From Nitrosomonas sp. (GTDB taxonomy: Bacteria; Pseudomonadota; Gammaproteobacteria; Burkholderiales; Nitrosomonadaceae): a stretch of 64,000 nucleotides of DNA. This document shows, piece after piece, positions 9,210 through 18,916 of the stretch (position 1 is its first letter; each line of letters starts with the position of its first letter). The DNA is taken from contig JADJLM010000005.1 in assembly GCA_016710135.1 (NCBI GenBank), positions 186,001-250,000 on the forward strand, read 5' to 3'. The translations under genes and the position numbers were made by a program. The notes under the pieces were generated by a model, which was given only the letters and a program-made list of their open reading frames with translations, did no database searches and was not told the origin of the DNA.

Positions 9210-9286
9210 TCAAAGGAAAGGTTCTTGTTTCGATTACAACGAATCAGGGATCTTGTTCAAACCGTGATTGAACCGGTGGTGGGCGA

Positions 9287-10351
9287 TTACATCGATAGCG
9301 CTTCTTTATAGCCTGTTAATTCTAGATAACCTTTTCCCGCAGGCTGACCATTGCGAGTCAGCGTTACTGCACCTTCCCAGTAGACTGCGCCGGTTGATTG
9401 TGTGGAATCCAATTCCTGGTCGTCTATTAAAGGGGTTAGCACCCATTCGGTTTCTCCCGTTATGATTCGCATCGCGACTGGATAAGTTGCGCCCGTATGG
9501 GGAGATTGCCAAGTTCTTACTGGATGGAAGCTAACTTCTTCAGGTGAGAAAATCGTCATACGACCTGAAGCATCACGTAGTCCTGCATAAGCCCAAACTT
9601 TTTCGCCCTGTTTACCGCGGATCTGAAAAGCCATCAATGCAGATCCGTCATCGAGGTTAATACCGGTCCAATCCCATCCTTCAGCGATGGGATTAAGATA
9701 TTCAGATGACCATTCATGGTCGAGCCAAGCAGTCCCTTTGACTTCGGTTGCGCTACCTGCTCGTATGATTTTGCCGGTCACCTTCAACTGCGGTTCACTA
9801 TAATAATAGCTCGCTTGCTCAGACCCGGGGCCTTTCCGAGAAAACCCTGCTTGATCCTGCAACATGAGGGGTTGACTGGGTTCTAACCGCAACTCCAGGG
9901 AAAAATCATTTCCCTGCACAACCGTACGATAACTTCCTTCTGTATCACGGATGAAATACCATTCGTCCAGTTTGACATCCGTATTACCCGCTTTAGCATA
10001 GGCCAGACCAAAACCCTCGCGCGCAGTTTTTTCAACATGTAATAACCTACCCACAGCCGGATCTGATATTGCGGCATGACCAATACTCAACCGTTTCGGT
10101 GCAAATTGACTGGGATTATCTTGATCGTATTCAGTGGTTGGGCGAAAGAAAGTGACTTGAAAACCGACTGTTTTTTGATCGGGGGTTTCTAACCACCCTG
10201 TTACATACCACCATTCAATTCGGAAATTTTCATGTGCACCAAAATCTTCTGGAAAAACTAATTCTCGAGGAGTAACCGGTGATAATGTCGGTGGGGCAGC
10301 TACGCTAATCCCCAATCCAATTAATGTGAGCAAGATAAGCAGTAAACGCAT
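9287..10351 (-). CDS. attH: AttH/CrtC-like lipocalin-domain protein
   Basis: A 354-residue exported protein (signal peptide residues 1-19, MRLLLILLTLIGLGISVAAP) with the carotenoid 1,2-hydratase-like (CrtC/AttH) fold: PEDFGAHENFRIEWWYVTGW near residue 35, the GTAWLDHEWSSEYL block and WDWTGINLDDGSALMAFQIR. AttH-type proteins are found with ABC exporters (VarDH/AttEFGH type) and their exact reaction is uncertain. The ATG overlaps the stop of the upstream permease (TGATG), so it is the last gene of a three-gene minus-strand operon. The frame is open farther upstream, but this start gives the signal peptide. Confidence 0.88.
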   Translation of the reverse strand: MRLLLILLTLIGLGISVAAPPTLSPVTPRELVFPEDFGAHENFRIEWWYVTGWLETPDQKTVGFQVTFFRPTTEYDQDNPSQFAPKRLSIGHAAISDPAVGRLLHVEKTAREGFGLAYAKAGNTDVKLDEWYFIRDTEGSYRTVVQGNDFSLELRLEPSQPLMLQDQAGFSRKGPGSEQASYYYSEPQLKVTGKIIRAGSATEVKGTAWLDHEWSSEYLNPIAEGWDWTGINLDDGSALMAFQIRGKQGEKVWAYAGLRDASGRMTIFSPEEVSFHPVRTWQSPHTGATYPVAMRIITGETEWVLTPLIDDQELDSTQSTGAVYWEGAVTLTRNGQPAGKGYLELTGYKEALSM

Positions 10352-12658
10352 CACCAATCTTCCTTGACTGACTGAACCATCTGCCTTGCAACCGCAGATT
10401 TTCCAACGATGAAAGCAGTCAGCGCAGCCGAAAATAATAAAGAAATTATCATGAGCGCAAGCCAGCTCCAGGGTATATGCAGTTGCATCGTCCAATGAAA
10501 TGACTGTGGGTTGACGATAAAAATAAGGATTAGGCTAATACTACCTCCCAAAATAAAACCAATGGTGATGCCAAAGCTAGTCAAGAAACCACCCTCCAAT
10601 GTGAGCATGCGGATAATTTGACGCCGTGTTAAACCCATATGCCGAAGTATTCCGAATTCCTTTTTCCTTGTTAGTACTTGAGCAGAGAAACTAGCAGCCA
10701 CTCCTAGCAACCCAACCAGCACTGCAATGATCTCAAGTAAGTAAGTGACGGCAAAACTCCGATCAAAGATTTTTAAGCTGAGGGACCGAATCTCATTCGG
10801 TTGCCAGAATACTAATGCCTCCCCAAAGGGCAATGCGCTTAACGTGTTCATCATTTGTTGAGTCGAAATATCATCAGTTAGCCAAATTGCCGCTTCGTTA
10901 ACGTGAAATTCACCTGATACGGCCTGATAATCGCTAAGCCGCATTTGAATCGCACCGAATTGTCTTCCATAATCGCGCCAAACCCCTGCCACGATATATT
11001 TATGCGGTGCCTTACCTAAGGGAAATTCGATTTGTTTTCCTACCCGAAAATCGTAAAGATCAACCATCGCTTCCGATACCCAAATCGGTATCGCATCGCT
11101 ATTGGCTAACGTTTCTGTGGGTAGAACATCATCGGTTAAGGGCAATACACTCCCAGGATCATTTTTATCAATGGGGCGAGCAAATAACGTTACGCTGGGT
11201 CGTGAAGGGTCTAAGCTAATCTGTTGTGAATAAATAAAATCGATTCGTTTGATACCACTCGCATTGGCTAATGCAACTTGTTCTGGCCGGGTAAATCCGA
11301 TGATATCTTGGCGAAGCTCAGTTCTCACATAAACATCTGCAGGCAAAATATGATCTAGCCAATGTTCAATCGATAGGCGGAAACTAGCCACCATGATCGC
11401 CATGGCAACCATCAAACTGAAACTCGCGAGCACGCCCCCCAATGCAATGGCAGCTTGATGTGATGCGTTGCTCAATCTTGCCAATACGAGTAGCGTTAAA
11501 ACATTTCGTGAATCACGATTGACGAGTTTTAATAATAATGAGAAAAATAACTTCGCTAAAGTCGGCATCCATGCAATTCCACCGATTAGCAGTAAAGCAA
11601 CCGCGAAATAACCAAACAAGGGTAATTCTGCAATTGGCGGAAGTTGGGTAAAAATCAGCGCAAGAATAATGCAGGCAGTTGCTGCCCACGGCTTATTCAA
11701 TTGAGTCATAGAAAGCGCCTCACTGCCAGATTTAAGCGCTTGGGCTGGGCGGGCATTTGCCGCTTCCCAAGCGGGTATGATGCTTCCCATCAACGTCACA
11801 CTGATTCCTAATATTAAAAATACGAGTGTAAGTTCAGGGTCAAATTCAATCTTAGGTTGAATATCTGGAAAGAAACCCGCCCCCAAATCACCTCCTAAGA
11901 AATATAAGGCTGATTCGCCTCTCCTGGCCGATGGTTTCTGCTACAAGGTACTGAGAAGACAAGTCTTTTTCTAAGGAAGTCTTGAATTGTTTTAAATTGA
12001 CAGATTGCTTTAATTTAAGATCAACTCGCGATAGCAGTCCAATGTGATCAAAATGCCACTGCGCTGCGCCGATATCCATGACCGCAAGACGTTGCCCTGG
12101 GTTTGAACGTACCAGTCCACCCGCTACTCTTAACGTCACTGTCTTAGTACCCAAACGCAAAACTAAGTGATCGTCTTGAGTTACCTTTAACCATTCCATG
12201 GCAGCCGGTGATAGAAAAATTGCATCAATCGCCAAGGTATCAAAGTTCCGGTCTGCTGCGGGCACCCCCACTATATCAGGTGTCATGGCCATTGCTCGAA
12301 AAACATCAATACCGAGAATTCTGAGCACACCATTTCGTGTTTCATCCGATTGACCAGGAACTGCAGCCTGAATCTCTAACACTGGGCTTACCAATTCAAC
12401 ACCTTCAAGCTGTGCGAGCTTAGGATAAAGCATTTCATCGAATGTAGGCTGAATCGCGCGTATTTGCAGATCAGATTGACCAGATAAGCTCCTGATCGCT
12501 GAGGAAAATTCATGGATTGCTGCTGAATTAATGAGCTGAATCGAAAATCCCAATGCGATACCTAAGGCAATAGCAATCATTACCATCGATATTTGCAGGC
12601 GATGGCTATGCCATTGCCCTTGTAATAGCCATTGTGATAATAAATTAAACTTCATCAT
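10351..12658 (-). pseudogene. FtsX/LolC-type ABC permease with internal deletion and frameshift
   Basis: Two adjoining frames form one permease. The first (12658 to 11888) has an N-terminal membrane helix and a MacB-like periplasmic domain, ending ETIGQERR. The second (from about 11915, readable as ALYFLGGDLGAGFFPDIQPK) carries the rest of the first FtsX domain, a second periplasmic domain and the final four helices. Intact homologs have about 80-100 residues between these points, including two transmembrane helices, so roughly 250 bp appear to be deleted and the frame lost. The ATPase and AttH genes around it look intact. It would have formed an exporter with the adjacent ATPase. The first ATG used is 12658; a TTG lies at 12664. 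Confidence 0.75.
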
Positions 12659-12660
12659 AC

Positions 12661-13329
12661 TCAAGGTTGATGAACCGGAATCAAACTAGAAGCAGTCAAT
12701 TGCAAAACGCGATCAGCAGTCTGCGCTGCAAACTGGGAATGGGTCACGATAATGGCGGCGGCGCCACTGTTCTTAATCTCAGACCGAAGCAAGTTAAGAA
12801 TTTCCCGAGCTGTTTCCGGATCAAGATTGCCAGTTGGTTCATCCGCTAAAATTAATTTAGGTTGATGAACTAAAGCACGAGCAATTGCAACCCGCTGCAA
12901 CTCACCGCCGGATAGCTGATGAGGAAAATCTTGTTCGCGCCCATTTAAACCAACCGCAATTAGCATCGTTTGGGCGCGGTCAATCGGAAATTGATTCAAT
13001 AGCAAGGGAAGCGCCACATTCTGTAGTATCGTTAAATGAGGAAGGATGTGAAACGCTTGAAAAATAAAACCAAAATGCTTTCTCCTCAGTAGCGTCGCAA
13101 CGTTATCATCCTTAGGTAGTAAGGTTCCATTAATTAAAATCTCACCTTCATCTGGGATATCTAACCCAGCGATTAAATTCAATAATGTTGATTTGCCGAT
13201 ACCTGACTCACCGGTAATTGCGACATATTCACCATACCGGAGCGAGAAAGATAAGCCAGAAAATATCTGCCTCTTACTCGCAAAGGTCTTATCGATATCA
13301 TGTAATTCAAGTGCAAATGGATTTTCCAT
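12661..13329 (-). CDS. ABC transporter ATPase, LolD/MacB type
   Basis: A 222-residue nucleotide-binding subunit with Walker A GESGIGKST, signature LSGGELQRVAIARAL, Walker B LILADEPTGNLD and the switch histidine in VTHS. LolD/MacB-type ATPases power permeases with large periplasmic domains, matching the permease gene just downstream. The frame is open to 13386, but the ATG at 13329 (MENPFALELHDIDKTF) fits the family N-terminus. First gene of the ATPase-permease-attH operon. Confidence 0.92.
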   Translation of the reverse strand: MENPFALELHDIDKTFASKRQIFSGLSFSLRYGEYVAITGESGIGKSTLLNLIAGLDIPDEGEILINGTLLPKDDNVATLLRRKHFGFIFQAFHILPHLTILQNVALPLLLNQFPIDRAQTMLIAVGLNGREQDFPHQLSGGELQRVAIARALVHQPKLILADEPTGNLDPETAREILNLLRSEIKNSGAAAIIVTHSQFAAQTADRVLQLTASSLIPVHQP

Positions 13330-13651
13330 ATCAATTAAAGTTGTTACCAAAAGAAGCTTTCTCATATAGCAACAGCCACATATCAAAAATAAAGCAATAA
13401 TTTACCGCTTAATCAGACTATCAACCGCCTTGTCCAGATCTAACATAACAAAGTTTAGATTAAAGCAATAAGGCGCTCGCTACCCATGAATATTTATGAA
13501 TCTTAGCGCAACGAGATCAATCGAGTGTTACGTTTATCTCAAAAAGAGCTAGCGTGTGATCTCCAAGGTGGTTATCAAGGCTCTGCTTTACAAATATTAA
13601 GCTCGTTCCTATCGTGATTATTGGCAATATGGCTAAGTAGCTCGTTTATTA
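13330..13651. other. Intergenic region between divergent operons
   Basis: No gene can be supported here. It separates the minus-strand ABC operon from the plus-strand YfiR/TonB genes and should hold both promoters. No clear operator, palindrome or terminator was seen. Confidence 0.5.
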
Positions 13652-14242
13652 ATGCGATCACCCGTTACTCGATTTAGCTGCATAGCAACCAGAGGGTACG
13701 TTGCCTTAAATAAGCGCAATCAGCTCTTATTGGCTATATGTATGGCTTTGAGCCTGATGCTATTTTCTCGCCCAGCGCTTCCTAACGAAAGCATTGAGTA
13801 TCAAGTCAAAGCTGCGTTCATTTCTAATTTTATCGCATTTACGCTGTGGCCAAGTGATGTCAGCGACAATATACAGTTGTGTCTCTACGGTGAAGACAAT
13901 TTTGGTAGTAGCTTGGACCAAATTGAAAAAAAACCAAGCGGCAAGGTAAGAGTCAAAGTACAGCGCACCAATGATGAAAATGTACTTGCTGACTGCCAGG
14001 TTGTTTTCATATCAAAATCAAATATCAGCCATTTATCTCGTGTTCTAGCTAATTTACGAGAAAAGCCTGTCTTATTGTTGGCAGATAGCCCTAACGCTGC
14101 ATCTCAGGGAGTCAACATCAATATGAATGTTAACAGCGACGGAAAAGTCACGTTTGAAATAAATCTAGCCGCTGCACGCCTCTCTAGACTCGATTTCAGC
14201 TCGAAGCTGCTTCAGTTAGCGACCCATGTTTATCGAGAATAG
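13652..14242 (+). CDS. YfiR family periplasmic protein (DUF4154)
   Basis: A 196-residue exported protein; hydrophobic segment at residues 23-43, then the DUF4154 hallmark EYQVKAAFISNFIAFTLWP, a central L-A-D-C-Q-V-V-F-I and the ending FEINLAAARLSRLDFSSKLL. Family members are periplasmic; in Pseudomonas YfiR restrains the diguanylate cyclase YfiN. No cyclase gene is next to it here. Instead it ends three bases before a TonB-dependent receptor, so the pair is probably co-transcribed. The start is uncertain because the ribosome binding site is weak. Confidence 0.85.
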   Translation: MRSPVTRFSCIATRGYVALNKRNQLLLAICMALSLMLFSRPALPNESIEYQVKAAFISNFIAFTLWPSDVSDNIQLCLYGEDNFGSSLDQIEKKPSGKVRVKVQRTNDENVLADCQVVFISKSNISHLSRVLANLREKPVLLLADSPNAASQGVNINMNVNSDGKVTFEINLAAARLSRLDFSSKLLQLATHVYRE

Positions 14243-14245
14243 CCA

Positions 14246-16273
14246 ATGAAAAGAAGAAGAAACATAATATTCACCTTACCACTTTGGTTGCTACTCAGTT
14301 CACAAGCGATCAGTGGAAAACCCGAAGGTAAACAATTTCTCGATTTTAGTATCGAGGAATTAATGAACGTCAAAGTGACCACCGTATCAAGGCGTGCACA
14401 AAAACTGACGGAAATCGCTTCCGCAGTTTTTGTAATTACACAAGACGATATCCGTCGCTCGGGCGCAACCAGCATACCAGATGCATTAAGAATGGCGCCT
14501 GGCGTTCAGGTCGATCGTGTTAATACTGGTCAATGGGCGATTAGCATTCGTGGTTTTAATGGAGTTTATGCAAACAAATTACAAGTTTTGATGGATGGCA
14601 GAAGTGTTTATAGCCCTATTTTCTCTAGCGTATTATGGGAACAGATAGATACGCTGATGGAAGATATCGAGCGCATCGAAGTGATTCGCGGCCCTGCAGC
14701 AACGGTTTGGGGAGCAAATGCAGTCAATGGGGTTATCAATATAATAACCAAGAAAGCTGCCGAGACACAAGGAACACTCCTTTCTGCAGGAGGAGGCAGT
14801 TTTGAACATGGCTTTTTTGGAGCCCGCTATGGCGGAAAGATCAATGAAGAAACTCCTTTCCGAGTTTATGCAAAAGGGTTTACGCGTGACAATATGATTT
14901 CTCCAGAAGGTGCTAACCGACATGATCAATGGCATTCAGCGCGTGGTGGTTTTCGTTTAGATCATGCAAGAGGGCTCGATCAATTTACGTTGCAAGGTGA
15001 TATCTACTTTAATTCAGTTGGAAATTCAGTTGATAAAAATACTTCTCAATTGTTTCATCTACAGACTCAAGGACAGAGGGGCCATCAGGAAGGTGGCAAC
15101 ATCCGTTTTCGTTGGGATCGGGTATATTCGGAACGATCGTCAATCATGCTGCAAACCTATTACGACCGGAATATCTACCAATTGCTGCCACTAGGCAAAT
15201 CCGACGCGGAAAGCTTCGATATTGATTTCCAGCATCGATTCCCACTCTTTGATAAACACGATGTGATCTGGGGCACCAATTATCGCTTATATAACAACAA
15301 GATTTTTGATACCTTGTTAACAAAAGCTGTTCCACAAGAACGAACACATCATCAATTTAGTGGTTTCATCCGTGATGATATTACTTTAGTACCTGATCGT
15401 TTATTATTCTCACTCGGGACTCGGCTCGATCACAATAATTTTTCTGGGTTGGAGGTTCAACCTAATGCACGTTTAATGTGGACACCTAATACGCAGCATT
15501 CGATATGGCTATCGATTTCACGCGCGGTTCGTATTCCTTCACGAGGAGAAAATGATATCATTTTGAATCTAGGTCAAATCCCAAATGCGCCAGGAATACC
15601 TACTTTGCCAATCCCTATTTCTGTAATTATGCAAGGAATGAGCAATTTTGACTCAGAAAAACTACTGGCGTATGAGTTAGGTTATCGTCACCAATTTTCC
15701 CAACACGCATCGATTGATATCGCCGGATTCATCAATGACTATAGCCACCTACGAGATCTAAGTTTTGGCGCATTATCTTTTAGCACAGGATTACCAAGGC
15801 AATTAATATTACCGTTACTACTTAACAACCGTGCATCAGCCCTGACTTATGGCTTTGAAGTCTCCGCAGACTGGAAACCCATGAATCGCTGGCGACTCCA
15901 AGGAAATTACAGCTTCTTGGATATGAATATTTCTTCCAATGAAGTGCTTAAAACATTAGATCCAACCACTGGCGGAGCCGCCAAAGTTAATCCACAGCAT
16001 CAAATTTCAGTGCGTTCAAACTATGATATTTCAGACAGGCTGCAATTTAACCTTTGGCTGCGGTACACCAGCGCCATCGGCTTCTACAGTATTCCAGGTT
16101 TCGTGACCATGGATACTAAGCTTGTCTTCAAGCCTGTCAAAAATGTTGAGTTATTCCTTGTTGGGCAAAACTTATTTAGTGAATATCACAAAGAGTTTGC
16201 ATCAGACAATGTTCCGTCGATTCCAGCGCTCATCCCTCGTGGAGTCTATGTCGGTGCTCAATGGCGATTCTAA
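14246..16273 (+). CDS. TonB-dependent outer-membrane receptor
   Basis: A 675-residue receptor. After a signal peptide come the plug domain (ELMNVKVTTVSRRAQKLTEI, DALRMAPGVQVDRV, IERIEVIRGPAATVWGANAV, NGVINIITKKA) and a 22-strand-type barrel with alternating aromatic residues, ending GVYVGAQWRF with the terminal phenylalanine typical of Omp85-inserted barrels. It imports a ligand using TonB energy. The plug sequence is of the small-ligand (BtuB/CirA-like) subclass often paired with DUF4154 proteins; ligand unknown. Three bases separate it from the YfiR-like gene. Confidence 0.92.
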   Translation: MKRRRNIIFTLPLWLLLSSQAISGKPEGKQFLDFSIEELMNVKVTTVSRRAQKLTEIASAVFVITQDDIRRSGATSIPDALRMAPGVQVDRVNTGQWAISIRGFNGVYANKLQVLMDGRSVYSPIFSSVLWEQIDTLMEDIERIEVIRGPAATVWGANAVNGVINIITKKAAETQGTLLSAGGGSFEHGFFGARYGGKINEETPFRVYAKGFTRDNMISPEGANRHDQWHSARGGFRLDHARGLDQFTLQGDIYFNSVGNSVDKNTSQLFHLQTQGQRGHQEGGNIRFRWDRVYSERSSIMLQTYYDRNIYQLLPLGKSDAESFDIDFQHRFPLFDKHDVIWGTNYRLYNNKIFDTLLTKAVPQERTHHQFSGFIRDDITLVPDRLLFSLGTRLDHNNFSGLEVQPNARLMWTPNTQHSIWLSISRAVRIPSRGENDIILNLGQIPNAPGIPTLPIPISVIMQGMSNFDSEKLLAYELGYRHQFSQHASIDIAGFINDYSHLRDLSFGALSFSTGLPRQLILPLLLNNRASALTYGFEVSADWKPMNRWRLQGNYSFLDMNISSNEVLKTLDPTTGGAAKVNPQHQISVRSNYDISDRLQFNLWLRYTSAIGFYSIPGFVTMDTKLVFKPVKNVELFLVGQNLFSEYHKEFASDNVPSIPALIPRGVYVGAQWRF

Positions 16274-16458
16274 AGGTTGTTCTCATTTTCCTCATTTGCC
16301 AATACTAAAGCTGCAAAGCCATATTTATTGGTGCAGCTCCGTAGCCTAATGGTTTCACTTAACAAAAAATCAGGAATCGCCCAATATACTTAGGTCACCA
16401 TCTTCATTAGCATGACGCTATCGAAACTTTTTTTCAATTCTGCTTAAGGAAATTTAAC

Positions 16459-16845
16459 ATGAAAACACGTCATCTAATCGTTCTACTCGCTTTTATTACA
16501 CAAAGTTTCATAGTTAACGCTGAATCAGCGATCGTTTCTGGCAATCATGAATCACTTGCAAAGCATTATCAAGGTTTAGTTGATGAGGCAAAAGTAAAAC
16601 TTCAGGAGCATAAAAACAATCTTGAAGACTATGAATTAAATAGCCATTACTACGGTAGGGGTGGCCAGGATTTTAGATCACACGAAACAGCTAATGTTCG
16701 TCTCTATGAAGAGATGATTGCTGAAAATTTGCAGCAAGCAGAATTTCATCAACAAATGGCTGAAGCAGAGAGAAATCAAATCAACAAAGCGAATACCAAT
16801 AATTTCGCTTCAGGTGAGGTTTCTAATACTGAATCTGCTAATTAG
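16459..16845 (+). CDS. Small secreted protein, paralog A of a tandem pair
   Basis: A 128-residue protein with a signal peptide (about residues 1-21, ending VNA). The mature part is charged and helical, with the core LEDYELNSHYYGRGGQDFRS followed by an acidic-basic helix. The same core recurs in the next gene, so the two are tandem paralogs. Start ATG with AAGGAAA upstream. I do not recognise the family; periplasmic or secreted location is the only functional inference. Confidence 0.8.
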   Translation: MKTRHLIVLLAFITQSFIVNAESAIVSGNHESLAKHYQGLVDEAKVKLQEHKNNLEDYELNSHYYGRGGQDFRSHETANVRLYEEMIAENLQQAEFHQQMAEAERNQINKANTNNFASGEVSNTESAN

Positions 16846-16909
16846 TAAACGTGAATCACCCCAAAGAAGGATGGTTCAGTAATTGGTGTGATCGTTAATT
16901 AAGGAGATT

Positions 16910-17257
16910 TTGAGAATGAGAAAAAAAATATTTTCTGTATTAGTGTTAACTTTTTTGGTAGCGAGCTTATCGATTGCTGCTGAATCAGGGGATATAGTTG
17001 CTGCTAAAAATAAACCCGTACTTAGCCATGAAGAAATTGCTCAGCGCTATGATGATAGAGCCAAAAGAATGCTCGACAAAATTACTGAAGAAAAGCAAAT
17101 GTTAGAAGACTATGAACTTCATAGTTATTACTATGGGCGTGAAGGGCAGGATTTTGCGGCGCATCATGAAGCCTTATTACATAAATTTGAGAAGGCTGCT
17201 GAAAGATATAAGGAATTAGCTACAATCCACCGTGAGATGGTAAAAAGATCAAATTAG
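16910..17257 (+). CDS. Small secreted protein, paralog B of a tandem pair
   Basis: A 115-residue protein with a signal peptide (residues 1-23, ending IAA). Core motif LEDYELHSYYYGREGQDFAA followed by H-H-E-A-L-L and a long amphipathic helix; about half of the residues around the core match paralog A. A GGAGAT ribosome binding site precedes the ATG. It lies 64 bp after paralog A and may share its transcript. Family unknown to me; the invariant YYGRxGQDF suggests a conserved binding surface. Confidence 0.8.
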   Translation: MRMRKKIFSVLVLTFLVASLSIAAESGDIVAAKNKPVLSHEEIAQRYDDRAKRMLDKITEEKQMLEDYELHSYYYGREGQDFAAHHEALLHKFEKAAERYKELATIHREMVKRSN

Positions 17258-17777
17258 ATCACCACATCTGCAAAACTCAAGTTCTCGCTAACTTAGCATT
17301 AGCCATTCAGGGTACTTGAATAACTCAAAATCAAGCGCGTTACCAAATCGAAAAAGGTAATTCGCTTGATTGTCTTTAGCAAGCACAATCCAAGCAAAAT
17401 AAAAACAAACCTTCGATGAAGCTTAAAAAATCATTTCTCCTGACATTTGAGATCGCAACAAAAATTCTCATGCCGCTCAAAAATCAGAAATTCCGAATCG
17501 TTCTCATCGAAAATATCGTAAGCCAGTATGCACAACTGGTTCGTTAAAAAAAACTGATCGCTTCGAATACCTGTAGATCTTCCAACTTCGCTTCATTGCA
17601 CCTCCCAGTTCTCTAGAAATCCATATATCAACCAACTTCAAGCTTCATTTAGACCACTATAGTCACTAAATCTAACCATAGATTTTCTGGTAAGATGAAA
17701 ATAACGCGCCTTTAGTGATAACATCTGCTGCAAGCTTATCAATAAAGTCGAGTTAAACTGAACAGCAGATTGTCAGA
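17258..17777. other. 520-bp stretch without recognisable genes
   Basis: I examined both strands and found no convincing coding frame, tRNA, repeat or palindrome. The end nearest 17778 should hold the promoter of the lipoprotein gene. Confidence 0.5.
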
Positions 17778-18785
17778 ATGGGAAGGATTTCTTTACATAA
17801 AATAAGTTGGCGCTGGCATAAGCATGCTGTACTCGGTCTTAGTCTGCTGGGGTGGCTCTTATTATTAAGTGGATGCGCAACTAACGACCCTTTTACCAAC
17901 CTTGAAGAATGGAAAGAAATCCAAAGCCAGAACTTTATCGTTTACACAAATGCTAAGGAAAAAGTTGCGCTTGATTTTGCCAAGGAATTCGAAGTTTTCC
18001 GAGCCGCTGCACTAAAAATCACAACCATTCCTCCCTTTGAGGAAATTAACCCGGTTCGAATCTATCTTTTCAAGAATGAAAACTCATTTGCACTCTTTCG
18101 ACCAGCAAAGCGTGTTGATGGGTATTTTATTCAAAACAAAAATTATATTGCGCTATACGCTATTCCTTTCGAAGTAAATCCTCAATATCCAATTATCTAT
18201 CATGAATACATCCACTATCTGATTTCCAAACATTCATCCACTATCCCCAATTGGTACAATGAAGGGTTAGCAACGATGTTCGAAACCTTTGAACTTAGCA
18301 ATGGAAAGATAACCTTCGGAAATCCCCAATATCATCGGTGGATGTTCTTGAAGCATGAAGCTAACTGGATTCCAATGAGAGAATTCCTCTTTGATCAAAT
18401 AGACTATATTCATAATAATGATGAGCTCACTCATGCTCATTCACAGGCTTGGGCCCTCATGCATTATTTTATATTTGGTAAAGAAGGAAATATGGCCAAG
18501 CTTGGACAATATATCTACTTGGTAAATAACGGATATGATCATGATAAGGCTTTATTATCGACATTTGGGCTAACGCCGGAAGAATTACTTCAGGAAGTTA
18601 AGCGTTATGTCTCAAAAGATGCACTTCCCTACAGCACCATGAAAATTGAAGCGGCTGCCATAAACACTCCCTATCACGTCCGTTCTCTTAAAGAAAATGA
18701 AGCGCGACAAGCTATCCAGGATCTAAAAAACCAAATAGATGGTTTCCGTGATAATGCATCCAATCAAGATAAGCAAGAAAAATAG
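17778..18785 (+). CDS. Lipoprotein with DUF1570-like zinc metallopeptidase domain
   Basis: A 335-residue product. The N-terminus has a lipoprotein signal with lipobox LLSG-C (Cys33), so it is predicted to be lipid-anchored. Near residues 140-146 lies HEYIH, the HExxH zinc motif, followed about 18 residues later by NWYNEGLA, whose Glu is the likely third zinc ligand (gluzincin pattern, as in the DUF1570/peptidase MA-like group). Before it is a region typical of these proteins (NFIVYTNAKEK, IYLFKNENSF). Substrate unknown. No obvious operon partner. Confidence 0.8.
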   Translation: MGRISLHKISWRWHKHAVLGLSLLGWLLLLSGCATNDPFTNLEEWKEIQSQNFIVYTNAKEKVALDFAKEFEVFRAAALKITTIPPFEEINPVRIYLFKNENSFALFRPAKRVDGYFIQNKNYIALYAIPFEVNPQYPIIYHEYIHYLISKHSSTIPNWYNEGLATMFETFELSNGKITFGNPQYHRWMFLKHEANWIPMREFLFDQIDYIHNNDELTHAHSQAWALMHYFIFGKEGNMAKLGQYIYLVNNGYDHDKALLSTFGLTPEELLQEVKRYVSKDALPYSTMKIEAAAINTPYHVRSLKENEARQAIQDLKNQIDGFRDNASNQDKQEK

Positions 18786-18916
18786 ACTACGAAATCGAAG
18801 CATCATGAACCAGTCTTCTTTAAAACAATGACCGAATTCACAAATCTTACCGATCAATCGTGGCGCGGTGCTTTCGCCTTAGCAATACACTCTTCAAAAA
18901 GGGGCATCTCTAATCA

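Noticed and set aside
13480..13620. Possible relic of a helix-turn-helix protein (RLSQKELACDLQ)
   Set aside because: Only a dozen suggestive residues, with stops on both sides; too little to support.
16326..16400. Possible tRNA-like sequence after the TonB receptor
   Set aside because: No cloverleaf with T-arm GTTCGA and proper acceptor stem could be drawn; no tRNA was found in the window.
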